This document shows, one piece after another, positions 21,665-26,962 of a stretch of DNA of 26,962 nucleotides. The notes under the pieces are model-generated. The model worked only from the letters and a program-made list of their open reading frames with translations, did not search any database and was not told where the DNA came from. Numbering within the stretch: position 1 is the first letter of the stretch; every line of letters begins with the position of its first letter. A program made the position numbers and the translations under genes. This DNA comes from a virus, in the IMG/VR virus record IMGVR_UViG_3300044695_002820, positions 1-26,962 of that record; one strand, given 5' to 3'.

Positions 21665-21894
21665 CACCGAAAGAAAAAGCAGAAGTATTGATAAGTAAGT
21701 ACAAAAAAGCACCTTTTAATTGCACTGATTGCGATATGCCTTATTGCGATGTACCATGTACACGATTAAGTTTACAAGAATCAAAGGAATGTGCATTAAT
21801 AGCAGTAGATGAAATATTAAAAGCAGGTCAAGATGTTGATGAATTTGCAGATTCATATTGGCAAGAAGTAAAACAAGAAATAGAAAAACTATAA
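21661..21894 (+). CDS. Hypothetical Cys-containing protein
   Basis: A 77-residue protein with CTDCDMPYCDVPCTRL near residues 21-34, which contains four cysteines in CxxC...C...C spacing and may bind a metal, followed by an acidic helix (ALIAVDEILKAGQDVDEFADSYWQEVKQEIEKL). A full GGAGGT site stands five bases before ATG. Unlike its neighbours it does not end in GGNK; the next cassette begins just after its stop. Function unknown. Confidence 0.72.
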   Translation: MTPKEKAEVLISKYKKAPFNCTDCDMPYCDVPCTRLSLQESKECALIAVDEILKAGQDVDEFADSYWQEVKQEIEKL

Positions 21895-21910
21895 CATACG
21901 GAGGTAACAA

Positions 21911-22090
21911 ATGAATATTACAACAAGAGTAAAAAATAGTTGGGTAGAATTAACTATTGAAGATGGTAATTTAATAATCAATTATAACATTTGGAGAAAT
22001 GACTTAGTTGAAATTAAAGAAATGCTAGAAAATGCTATTGATGATATTAATTATATGATTGAAAAAATATATGAAAAAGATGAGCAATAA
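21911..22090 (+). CDS. Hypothetical small protein (59 aa)
   Basis: ATG 21911 to TAA 22088-22090 encodes 59 residues: NITTRVKNSWVELTIEDGN and then a helix (LVEIKEMLENAIDDINYMIEKIYEKDEQ). It is very AT-rich. The strong GGAGGTAACAA cassette immediately upstream is the main evidence that it is a gene. The start of the next gene lies within its last eleven bases. No function can be proposed. Confidence 0.72.
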   Translation: MNITTRVKNSWVELTIEDGNLIINYNIWRNDLVEIKEMLENAIDDINYMIEKIYEKDEQ

Positions 22091-22325
22091 TAAGCAAGTA
22101 CAAATGAATTACGCTATGTGTGCAGATTCAATTTATATGCAATTAAAAAAACAAGGACTTCAATTCAATAAAAAAGATTTTAATCAACTTGAAAAAGAAA
22201 GAAATTCCTTGTATAGATTAAGATTTGCAGATTATTTTTCAGATTCACTTTATGACAAAATGCTTTCAAAATTACACAATAGAGTGATGAAAACTTTAAA
22301 TAAATTAATTAAAAACAACAAATGA
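22080..22325 (+). CDS. Hypothetical basic helical protein
   Basis: An 81-residue Lys/Asn/Gln-rich helical protein (MSNNKQVQMNYAMCADSIYMQ and a C-terminal LHNRVMKTLNKLIKNNK). ATG 22080 is chosen because the N-terminus MSNNKQ resembles the starts of other genes in the cluster (MTNNKQ at 20516, MSNKKKQ inside 21290) and it overlaps the previous gene only briefly; ATG 22071 or a TTG at 22059 would extend it. Very low GC, clearly different from the genes that follow 22322. It overlaps the next gene by four bases. Confidence 0.65.
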   Translation: MSNNKQVQMNYAMCADSIYMQLKKQGLQFNKKDFNQLEKERNSLYRLRFADYFSDSLYDKMLSKLHNRVMKTLNKLIKNNK

Positions 22326-22576
22326 CAATCACCCAAGACAACGAAACAATAATTAAGCCCGACGTTTTACCGCTGGAGCTTGAATTACCATGCAGCGCTC
22401 GCGATTATGCTATCTTAATACTGCGCGAGGATTTTAGGCTAACGCATAGAGCCATTGGGGAGCGTCTAGGACTTGCAGAAACCACAATCACTAACTTAAT
22501 AAATCATGAATACCCAACTATTAATTGGAGCCATTATTGGCACAGCATTAACGACTTCCGTAGCGTTGTACGTTAA
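22322..22576 (+). CDS. Helix-turn-helix protein
   Basis: An 84-residue protein with a helix-turn-helix at about 38-62: RLTHRAIGERLGLAETTITN is a clear two-helix motif of the kind in sigma-like or transposase-like DNA-binding domains. The N-terminal 25 residues are Pro/Leu/Glu-rich; the C-terminus has Trp/His (NWSHYWHSIND). It may be a transcription regulator of the middle region. The last 71 bases are shared with the next gene in another frame, an unusually long overlap here. Confidence 0.72.
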   Translation: MTITQDNETIIKPDVLPLELELPCSARDYAILILREDFRLTHRAIGERLGLAETTITNLINHEYPTINWSHYWHSINDFRSVVR

Positions 22577-22889
22577 CGACAAACTAACTAAGCGCTTAAA
22601 AGAAAAAACAAACGAACTGCGCAAGCTTACCAGGCAGGTATTTGAAACCGAATTGAAAGCGCAGGAATTGAAGCAGTCGGCGAATAATATCGCGGACAAA
22701 TATCGAACCGCTATTAATGCCCTGGATGACGCCACAGCGCAATTAAAAAAATGCAAGGCGTACACCATAGACGCCGAGGATACAATCGGCGCGCTAGTGC
22801 GTGAGAATAAGCAGCTGAAGGATGCGGAGGTAAAACGGAAAGCATATAAGGCAGAGTGGGCGAGGAATAACAGAAAGGAGAAAAAATGA
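22506..22889 (+). CDS. Membrane-anchored coiled-coil protein
   Basis: A 127-residue protein with an N-terminal membrane helix (about 4-22, QLLIGAIIGTALTTSVALYV) followed by a long charged coiled coil (DKLTKRLKEKTNELRKLTRQ and onward) and a basic end (NNRKEKK). This layout resembles inner-membrane spanins, but the gene is far from the lysis cassette and no outer-membrane partner is seen, so a membrane-tethered accessory role is equally possible. Its end carries AAAGGAG, a good ribosome site for the next gene, with which it overlaps by four bases. Confidence 0.7.
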   Translation: MNTQLLIGAIIGTALTTSVALYVNDKLTKRLKEKTNELRKLTRQVFETELKAQELKQSANNIADKYRTAINALDDATAQLKKCKAYTIDAEDTIGALVRENKQLKDAEVKRKAYKAEWARNNRKEKK

Positions 22890-23170
22890 CCGCTGAATAT
22901 ACACAAACATATTGGCGTGATGCTTACGGAGAAAAGTTGCAGCAACTTCGTGAAAAATGCGATAAAATAGAATTGTTGGATAAGGCTCTTAAGCAATCGT
23001 GGGGGCGTAATATTGAGTGGCTAGAATACCAGGGGGCTAAATTAAAAAAAAGCTGTTATTACCTGTTTTATAATAGCCACACAGACGGCTTTGCCTTTGG
23101 CATGTGGAGCGATGATTTTGATTTTCCTGCAACCCATTATATTTTAGTTCAAAACCTACCACGGCCATGA
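22886..23170 (+). CDS. Hypothetical protein
   Basis: A 94-residue protein with a helical first half (YGEKLQQLREKCDKIELLDKALKQ) and an aromatic beta-like second half (KSCYYLFYNSHTDGFAFGMWSDDFDF). AAAGGAG stands five bases upstream of ATG, so it belongs with the Shine-Dalgarno-bearing genes. It overlaps the flanking genes by four bases each. I do not recognise the family. Confidence 0.68.
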   Translation: MTAEYTQTYWRDAYGEKLQQLREKCDKIELLDKALKQSWGRNIEWLEYQGAKLKKSCYYLFYNSHTDGFAFGMWSDDFDFPATHYILVQNLPRP

Positions 23171-23391
23171 TAGTAAAATACAGAATAGTTAGAAAATATG
23201 GTATATGCTATCCACAAAAGAGGCATACAGGTTTAAAATGGATTCTTGGTTGGTTGCCAGTATTTGTTGAAAATGATGCTAATTATAATCATGTTTTTAA
23301 AGTAAGAGATTTTGAAAAAGCAAAAGAGGCAATTAGACGCGATAAAAAAGGATTGAACGAAATATCAATATTTAATAAATTTCATTTATGA
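23167..23391 (+). CDS. Hypothetical basic protein
   Basis: A 74-residue basic protein (IVKYRIVRKYGICYPQKRHT, then LKWILGWLPVFVEN, then KVRDFEKAKEAIRRDKKG). The central hydrophobic part is too short and interrupted for a clear membrane helix. AT-rich compared with the DnaA-like gene after it. It overlaps both neighbours by four bases. A similar layout (K-Y...W..V....F....A...I) is common in small proteins of Bacteroidota phages; no function known. Confidence 0.68.
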   Translation: MIVKYRIVRKYGICYPQKRHTGLKWILGWLPVFVENDANYNHVFKVRDFEKAKEAIRRDKKGLNEISIFNKFHL

Positions 23392-23807
23392 TAGTACTTG
23401 CAGAAAACAACGGCCGCATCGATATCACCATTAAAGGCGAGTGGATGGCGAGTTTTAAGACGTGGGAACAGGCGATATTCTATCAGGAATTTCTAAAAAA
23501 CAACAATATTGGCGGCGATTTAGATCGTTTGTACAACCATGTTTCTACTATGTACGGCCTAAAACAGAACGAAATTAGGGGTAAATATAAGCGCAGCAAC
23601 ATAGTCGAGGCGCGCGTGGTATTCTCGAACATAGCCCGGAATGACCTAGAATATACCTATTTAAAAATTGGGCAATACCTAAGGCGCGACCATAGCACGG
23701 TAATCCACCATAAGCATGTATTTGAGATGTGGCAGAATATGCCGAAGTATTACGGCAAGCAGCTGGCAAAGTATGACGCCGTTTTGAGAGGTTGGAGGGG
23801 GGAATAA
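23388..23807 (+). CDS. DnaA domain IV-like DNA-binding protein
   Basis: A 139-residue protein whose C-terminal half (about 48-120) matches the DNA-binding domain IV of DnaA: EIRGKYKRSNIVEARVVFSN, IGQYLRRDHSTVIHHKH, with the DnaA signature RDHSTVIHH at 100-108. The ATPase domain is absent, and the N-terminal 45 residues are a short beta-helix part of another origin. Such orphan domain-IV proteins may bind replication origins or interfere with host DnaA. It ends the accessory operon just before the structured RNA and the primase-helicase, close to the iteron region at 26323-26584, supporting a replication role (inference). Confidence 0.87.
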   Translation: MIVLAENNGRIDITIKGEWMASFKTWEQAIFYQEFLKNNNIGGDLDRLYNHVSTMYGLKQNEIRGKYKRSNIVEARVVFSNIARNDLEYTYLKIGQYLRRDHSTVIHHKHVFEMWQNMPKYYGKQLAKYDAVLRGWRGE

Positions 23808-23822
23808 TTTTTCCTATATTTG
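23792..23822 (+). promoter_or_regulatory. Promoter of structured RNA
   Basis: TTG at 23792-23794, 20 bases, TATATTTG at 23815-23822, a good Bacteroidota promoter overlapping the end of the DnaA-like gene. The start is expected near 23827, which is the first base of the 5' hairpin. Confidence 0.8.
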
Positions 23823-23826
23823 TGCC

Positions 23827-23918
23827 GTTAACTAGGATGTGCAAGATCCTTATAGTTAAAAGATTTTTGCCCTATTAAATGGACGTACTTGCACTGCGGC
23901 CATTTGATGGGGTTTTTT
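23827..23918 (+). ncRNA. Structured small RNA / leader with complementary hairpin loops
   Basis: From the expected start near 23827 the RNA forms hairpin 1: TTAACT (23828-23833) with AGTTAA (23854-23859) and AGGAT (23834-23838) with ATCCT (23846-23850), a three-base bulge, and the 7-base loop GTGCAAG (23839-23845). A ten-base linker leads to hairpin 2: CCCTATTAAATGG (23870-23882) pairs over 13 bp with CCATTTGATGGGG (23900-23912), three pairs being G-U, with a 17-base loop. That loop contains CTTGCAC (23888-23894), the exact complement of the whole loop of hairpin 1. The end is a T tract. No reading frame fits. It may be a free small RNA or an attenuator of the downstream genes. Confidence 0.8.
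23870..23918 (+). terminator. Strong intrinsic terminator
   Basis: Thirteen-bp stem (23870-23882 with 23900-23912) followed by TTTTTT (23913-23918) then ATTT. The next ATG is at 23923, so expression of the following genes needs read-through or another signal. Confidence 0.85.
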
Positions 23919-23922
23919 ATTT

Positions 23923-24225
23923 ATGATAAAATACATCGACAAAGAGGCTGATTTTACGGAATGTAGAACCGCCTGCTACTATGTAGCATTTGAATTAAGC
24001 GATTACGAGCTTATTAGAAAATTAAAATGGATTAAATATAATTGCCGTTTACAAAGTGTGGCATTTATAAGAAATTTTGAATGTCAATTGCTAACAATTT
24101 ATTTATTGCAAAATTCTGATGACAGTCAATTAATTAAAATTTGGGCGAAAAAAGCTTTTAATGAAGATCCTGAATTTTTAACAAGGACACGACAAAAAAG
24201 TTTGGATAAGGAGCTAAATTCATGA
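23923..24225 (+). CDS. Hypothetical protein before primase
   Basis: A 100-residue protein, helical, with several cysteines (ECRTACYYVAFELSDYELIRKLKWIKYNC) and a charged end (DPEFLTRTRQKSLDKELNS). It begins four bases after the terminator T tract and overlaps the primase-helicase by four bases, so both are probably translated together from read-through transcripts. AT-rich like the first part of the primase gene. Function unknown; a replication accessory role is suggested only by position. Confidence 0.72.
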   Translation: MIKYIDKEADFTECRTACYYVAFELSDYELIRKLKWIKYNCRLQSVAFIRNFECQLLTIYLLQNSDDSQLIKIWAKKAFNEDPEFLTRTRQKSLDKELNS

Positions 24226-26336
24226 AAGTTTCCTTTTATCCAACAATTAAAAATACCGATAGCAAAGAAGTTGCAGATATCGTAAGTATTTTAGAAAACA
24301 TAAAAAACGGGATTTACGAGGATTATGTTTATCCAGTTCGAAATGCGAAAACTGATAAAGACAGAAAAGAGGCAAAAGCAAAGGCCCCCTATATAACAGT
24401 TAGCGGAACATTTACACAACGTAAAAATGACGCAATAATTAAACACAGCGGATTGATTGCCATTGATTTTGACCATGTGGAGGACATAGGCGACGCGTTT
24501 AATTTGCTTATTAACGACGTTTACAGCTTTGCCGTTTTTAGGTCAATTTCAGGAACTGGTATTTGTGTGATTGTAAAAATTGATGGTAAAAAACATGCAG
24601 AGGCTTTTGAGGGATTAGAGCAATACTATTGGTTAAATTATAAATTACAATTAGACAGAGCTTGCAAGGACGTAAGCCGTCCGCGCTATTTGTCATACGA
24701 TCCTGATTTGTTTTTAAATGAAAAATCAGAAATATTTAAGAAATATTTACCAAAACCAACTAAAGAAGAAGTAAAATTTATTACGACATTCAAAAAATCT
24801 GATCATTATCAAAATAAATTTGAAAGGATTTTATATAGTATAAATTTTGATATTACAAAAGAATACAATGTTTGGATTAAATTAGGGTATGCTATTTATT
24901 CAGAATATGGTGAGGCAGGGTTAGATTATTATCAGTATTTAAGTCAATTTCATCCTAAATATAATTCGGTTGAAACGGAAGAAAAATATAAAAGTTTTTA
25001 CGGCAAAGATTCAAACAATAAGGCTTGTATTGCCAGTTTTTATTTTGAATGCTTAAGAAATGGTATCAGTGTAACTGACGAAAAAGAAATTAAAACAAGA
25101 CAAACAGCACGCAAACTTCGCAGCGCTGGAATGACCGAAAAACAAGTAATTTCAGAAAACCCCGACTTAATCCCCGAAATAGTAGCCGAGGAATTTGCTA
25201 AGCCTGAACAGCAGCAACGTGGGCAGTTTGATATTGAGGCCTTTGAAATTTGGCTGCGTGAGCGTTTTCCCATCAAAAAAAACGAGGTTACGCGGTTTTA
25301 TGAAATGCAAGGCAAGCAGCTGGAGCAATCCGACATAAATACGATTTACATAGACGCAAAAAAGCAATTTCCAAAAGTTTCTAGGGATATAGTGGAGAGT
25401 GTTATTTTCTCAAATTATACGCCAAGTTACAACCCAATTAAATCGTATTTTCAGGGCCTAAAATGGGATGGAGTAGACCATATTGCCAAACTTGCGGAAT
25501 CAATAAATAGCAACACAGGGACAGAGGAATATCGCGAATTTGGCCTGCGAGCGTGGCTTATTGGCATAGTTGAAAGCATCCTAAAAGGCAAACCAAATAT
25601 TTTGTGTCTGGTATTGGCAGGAAAACAAAATACGGGTAAATCGACGTTTTTCACGCGGTTATTGCCTGAGCAATTAAACAGATATTTTGCCATGTCGCAG
25701 CTAGACCGTGGCAAGGATGACGAAATTTTAATGTGTCAATCGCTGCTGATATTTGATGACGAATTTTCGGGTAAATCCAAGCAGGACGCAAAGCACATGA
25801 AACGCATACTTTCCGCCCCATCGTTTACGCTGCGTGAGCCTTACGGACGTAATAACGTGACGCTTAAACGTATTGCTACTCTGTGCGGTACGTGCAACGA
25901 ATTAGACGTGTTAAATGATCCAACAGGGAACCGCCGTTTTATCGTGTTTGAGGTTGTCGGGCAGTTTGATTATAAGCTGTATAATAGTATCGATAAGGAG
26001 CAACTATTTGCCCAGTGCGTGGCATTGGTTAACAGCAATCAAACATCAGATTTAGAGGGGGATTTTATACAGTTAATGGAGCAAGTTAGCGAGCATTTTG
26101 TTGAGATAAGTTTAGAGGAAGAATTGATAATGCAGCATATTGGTAAAACCGATACCATACACAAACAGCGTCAATTTATGACTACAACGATGGTTAAAGT
26201 ATATTTGGAGGAATTAAGTAAGCAACATTTGAGCTTAAAAAGATTAGGCCAAATGATGAAGAAACACCAATTTGAAGAAACAAAAAGGAATGATAGAAAA
26301 GGTTATTTGGTTTTAGTAAATTATCCTACCCTTTAA
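24222..26336 (+). CDS. Primase-helicase (BT4734/VirE type)
   Basis: Replicative bifunctional enzyme, 704 residues. The N-terminal 1-165 resembles the BT4734-like domain related to archaeo-eukaryotic primases: GLIAIDFDHV with Asp82 and Asp84, RSISGTGICVIV at 107-118 and VSRPRYLSYDPDL at 151-163. A PriCT-2-like helical linker follows at about 200-280. The C-terminal 400-580 is a VirE superfamily 3 helicase: Walker A GKQNTGKST at 467-475, Walker B LLIFDDEF at 508-515, sensor GTCNE at 556-560 and arginine-finger candidates at NRRF 570-573. The last 70 residues are a winged-helix-like tail. Base composition is AT-rich up to about 25090 and less so afterwards, suggesting the two halves had different origins. 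The end overlaps the first iteron. Confidence 0.92.
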   Translation: MKVSFYPTIKNTDSKEVADIVSILENIKNGIYEDYVYPVRNAKTDKDRKEAKAKAPYITVSGTFTQRKNDAIIKHSGLIAIDFDHVEDIGDAFNLLINDVYSFAVFRSISGTGICVIVKIDGKKHAEAFEGLEQYYWLNYKLQLDRACKDVSRPRYLSYDPDLFLNEKSEIFKKYLPKPTKEEVKFITTFKKSDHYQNKFERILYSINFDITKEYNVWIKLGYAIYSEYGEAGLDYYQYLSQFHPKYNSVETEEKYKSFYGKDSNNKACIASFYFECLRNGISVTDEKEIKTRQTARKLRSAGMTEKQVISENPDLIPEIVAEEFAKPEQQQRGQFDIEAFEIWLRERFPIKKNEVTRFYEMQGKQLEQSDINTIYIDAKKQFPKVSRDIVESVIFSNYTPSYNPIKSYFQGLKWDGVDHIAKLAESINSNTGTEEYREFGLRAWLIGIVESILKGKPNILCLVLAGKQNTGKSTFFTRLLPEQLNRYFAMSQLDRGKDDEILMCQSLLIFDDEFSGKSKQDAKHMKRILSAPSFTLREPYGRNNVTLKRIATLCGTCNELDVLNDPTGNRRFIVFEVVGQFDYKLYNSIDKEQLFAQCVALVNSNQTSDLEGDFIQLMEQVSEHFVEISLEEELIMQHIGKTDTIHKQRQFMTTTMVKVYLEELSKQHLSLKRLGQMMKKHQFEETKRNDRKGYLVLVNYPTL

Positions 26337-26584
26337 AATAAATTGATAATCAATGATTTATGATATTGTCGGGTAGGATAGGTAGGATAGGTATCATGTT
26401 TTCTATAATGTATAAAATATAAATAACATTATATGTATATATATAATGATAATATATTATCCTGCATATTTATAGAATTATCCTACCTATCCTACCCTAA
26501 GAGTTGCAATGCCTTATATTTATTGGGGCTGAGGTCGGGTAGGATAGTGTTAAAACATCCTACCTTCATCCTACCCATCCTACC
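26323..26584. other. Iteron array with AT-rich core, likely replication origin
   Basis: The octamer GGTAGGAT occurs at 26372 and 26381 and 26538, and its complement ATCCTACC at 26323, 26480, 26489, 26557, 26568 and 26577: nine perfect copies in 262 bases, plus a degenerate TATCCTGC at 26458. Copies at 26371-26389 and 26479-26497 form a perfect 19-bp inverted repeat (GGGTAGGATAGGTAGGATA) around an almost pure A/T segment (about 26398-26460), which would melt easily. A 13-bp palindrome ATTGATAATCAAT lies at 26342-26354. The first copy is inside the end of the primase gene. The rest of the region (26337-26600) holds no gene. Iterons flanking an unwinding element next to the primase-helicase point to an origin. 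Confidence 0.8.
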
Positions 26585-26600
26585 CTTTGTAAATTATTCC

Positions 26601-26608
26601 TATATTTG
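26601..26608 (+). promoter_or_regulatory. Promoter of the packaging/head operon
   Basis: TATATTTG matches the -7 consensus and ends four bases before ATG 26613 of the HNH gene. The sequence TATATTTGCAACATG is identical to that before the tail chaperone gene (7863-7877). No TTG sits at ideal -33 distance; TTTG at 26586-26589 is too close. The iterons end 16 bases upstream, so origin and promoter may influence each other. Confidence 0.65.
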
Positions 26609-26612
26609 CAAC

Positions 26613-26962
26613 ATGCCGACCATTAACCGCAACGCCAAGCAATCACGTGCAGCGCATACGCATAGGCATGGAAACCACCAAGGCCGCAGCTATTACCATG
26701 CTGGATATCAAACGAAGCAATGGAGAGCAATGCGCCGCGACATATTGCAAGCGCAGCCCTTGTGTGTTGAATGCGGAAAGCAAGGTAGGTTAACAGTGGC
26801 GAACGTTATAGATCATATAAAGCCGGTTAGATTAGGTGGAGAATTTTGGGACACGAAGAACATGCAGCCGCTTTGTACGCCTTGCCACAATAGCAAGTCG
26901 GCAAAGGAAAGGCACGGCAACCCGGTAGGGGGTGAGAAATATTCACACGAAGGCGACAAAAC
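26613..26962 (+). CDS. HNH endonuclease (runs off the window end)
   Basis: 116 full codons before the edge. A zinc-stabilised HNH fold is visible: Cys51-x-x-Cys54 (CVECG), VIDHIKP with Asp67 and His68, the Asn83 position in TKNMQPLC, and Cys88-x-x-Cys91-His92 (CTPCHNSK). The N-terminus is basic and His-rich (NRNAKQSRAAHTHRHGNHQG). HNH proteins next to terminase genes support cohesive-end or headful packaging in HK97-like phages. The start at 26613 follows a promoter by four bases. The frame is open at the edge and continues at bases 1-46 of the window if the genome is circular, giving 131 residues. Confidence 0.9.
   Translation, partial: MPTINRNAKQSRAAHTHRHGNHQGRSYYHAGYQTKQWRAMRRDILQAQPLCVECGKQGRLTVANVIDHIKPVRLGGEFWDTKNMQPLCTPCHNSKSAKERHGNPVGGEKYSHEGDK

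Larger units (their letters stand above)
20753..21914 (+). repeat. Repeated Shine-Dalgarno cassette before five consecutive genes
   Basis: The block GGAGGTAACAAATGA occurs before the genes starting at 20776, 21057, 21290, 21661 and 21911. Three copies extend upstream as ACATAC (20776, 21661, 21911), and the copies at 20753-20779 and 21638-21664 are identical over 27 bases. In four cases it encodes the last residues of the preceding protein (GGNK); before 21911 it lies after the stop codon, so the DNA rather than the peptide is what is repeated. Confidence 0.9.

Noticed and set aside
20753-21914. CRISPR-like array
   Set aside because: The repeats lie at gene starts with coding sequence between them, irregular spacing (about 230-370 bases), and read as ribosome-binding sites.
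22506-22889. Inner-membrane spanin
   Set aside because: Layout fits but it is about 7 kb from the lysis genes and no lipoprotein partner is present; kept as membrane coiled-coil protein only.
22496-22996. Minus-strand frame of 166 codons, hydrophobic and Ser/Cys-rich
   Set aside because: Opposite three overlapping genes on the plus strand; the Phe/Ser/Leu richness is the usual antisense of Lys/Glu-rich coiled coils.
26323-26584. CRISPR array or minisatellite
   Set aside because: Octamers occur in both orientations with irregular spacing and flank an AT-rich segment, which fits an origin.

Overview
The window looks like a complete genome, about 27 kb, of a tailed phage (siphovirus type, HK97-fold capsid) that infects a Bacteroidota host, opened inside the HNH endonuclease gene. 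The host call rests on promoters of the TAnnTTTG type (several with a TTG 19-20 bases upstream), the near absence of Shine-Dalgarno sequences in front of structural genes, a VirE/BT4734-type primase-helicase, and small proteins typical of Bacteroidota phages. The circular reading is supported because the HNH frame leaving the right edge continues into base 1 and stops at 44-46, overlapping the terminase small subunit ATG at 43 in the ATGA manner used all over this genome. No integrase is visible.

Layout. 26613-7808 (across the ends): HNH, TerS, TerL, portal, protease, major capsid protein, head-tail connectors and tail tube. 7836-13219: terminator, promoter, tail chaperones with a lambda-type -1 frameshift site (GGGAAAG), tail completion protein, tape measure and large tail protein. 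13249-15970: promoter, small structural protein, lectin-like fibre and a tightly overlapping lysis block (two candidate holins, a 42-residue basic protein and an L,D-transpeptidase-like lysin). 17786-15948, minus strand: recombination operon (unknown, PD-(D/E)XK exonuclease, unknown, RecT annealase) led by a tRNA-like RNA. 17947-17979: two perfectly overlapping divergent promoters. 17981-20217: short HTH protein, DEAH helicase and VRR-NUC nuclease. 20252-23807: early/accessory cluster of small genes, several behind a repeated strong Shine-Dalgarno cassette, ending in an orphan DnaA domain-IV-like protein. 23792-23922: a self-contained promoter-RNA-terminator unit. 23923-26336: small gene and primase-helicase. 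26323-26584: iteron array flanking an AT-rich stretch, the likely replication origin, followed by the late promoter.

How it works together (inference): the divergent promoter pair separates recombination genes from helicase/nuclease genes; the DnaA-like protein, primase-helicase and iterons form the replication module; the late promoter before HNH starts packaging and head genes; terminator/promoter pairs after the capsid and tail tube genes reset expression levels.

Most worth a second look: (1) a roughly 92-nt RNA at 23827-23918 with two hairpins whose loops are perfectly complementary over 7 nt and which ends in a strong terminator; (2) a 142-nt tRNA-like RNA at 17796-17937 with intact acceptor, D and T arms but no normal anticodon arm; (3) the overlapping promoter switch; (4) the Shine-Dalgarno cassette repeated before five genes in a phage whose hosts normally ignore Shine-Dalgarno; (5) the iteron origin; (6) promoters placed exactly four or five bases before ATG codons, implying leaderless mRNAs.
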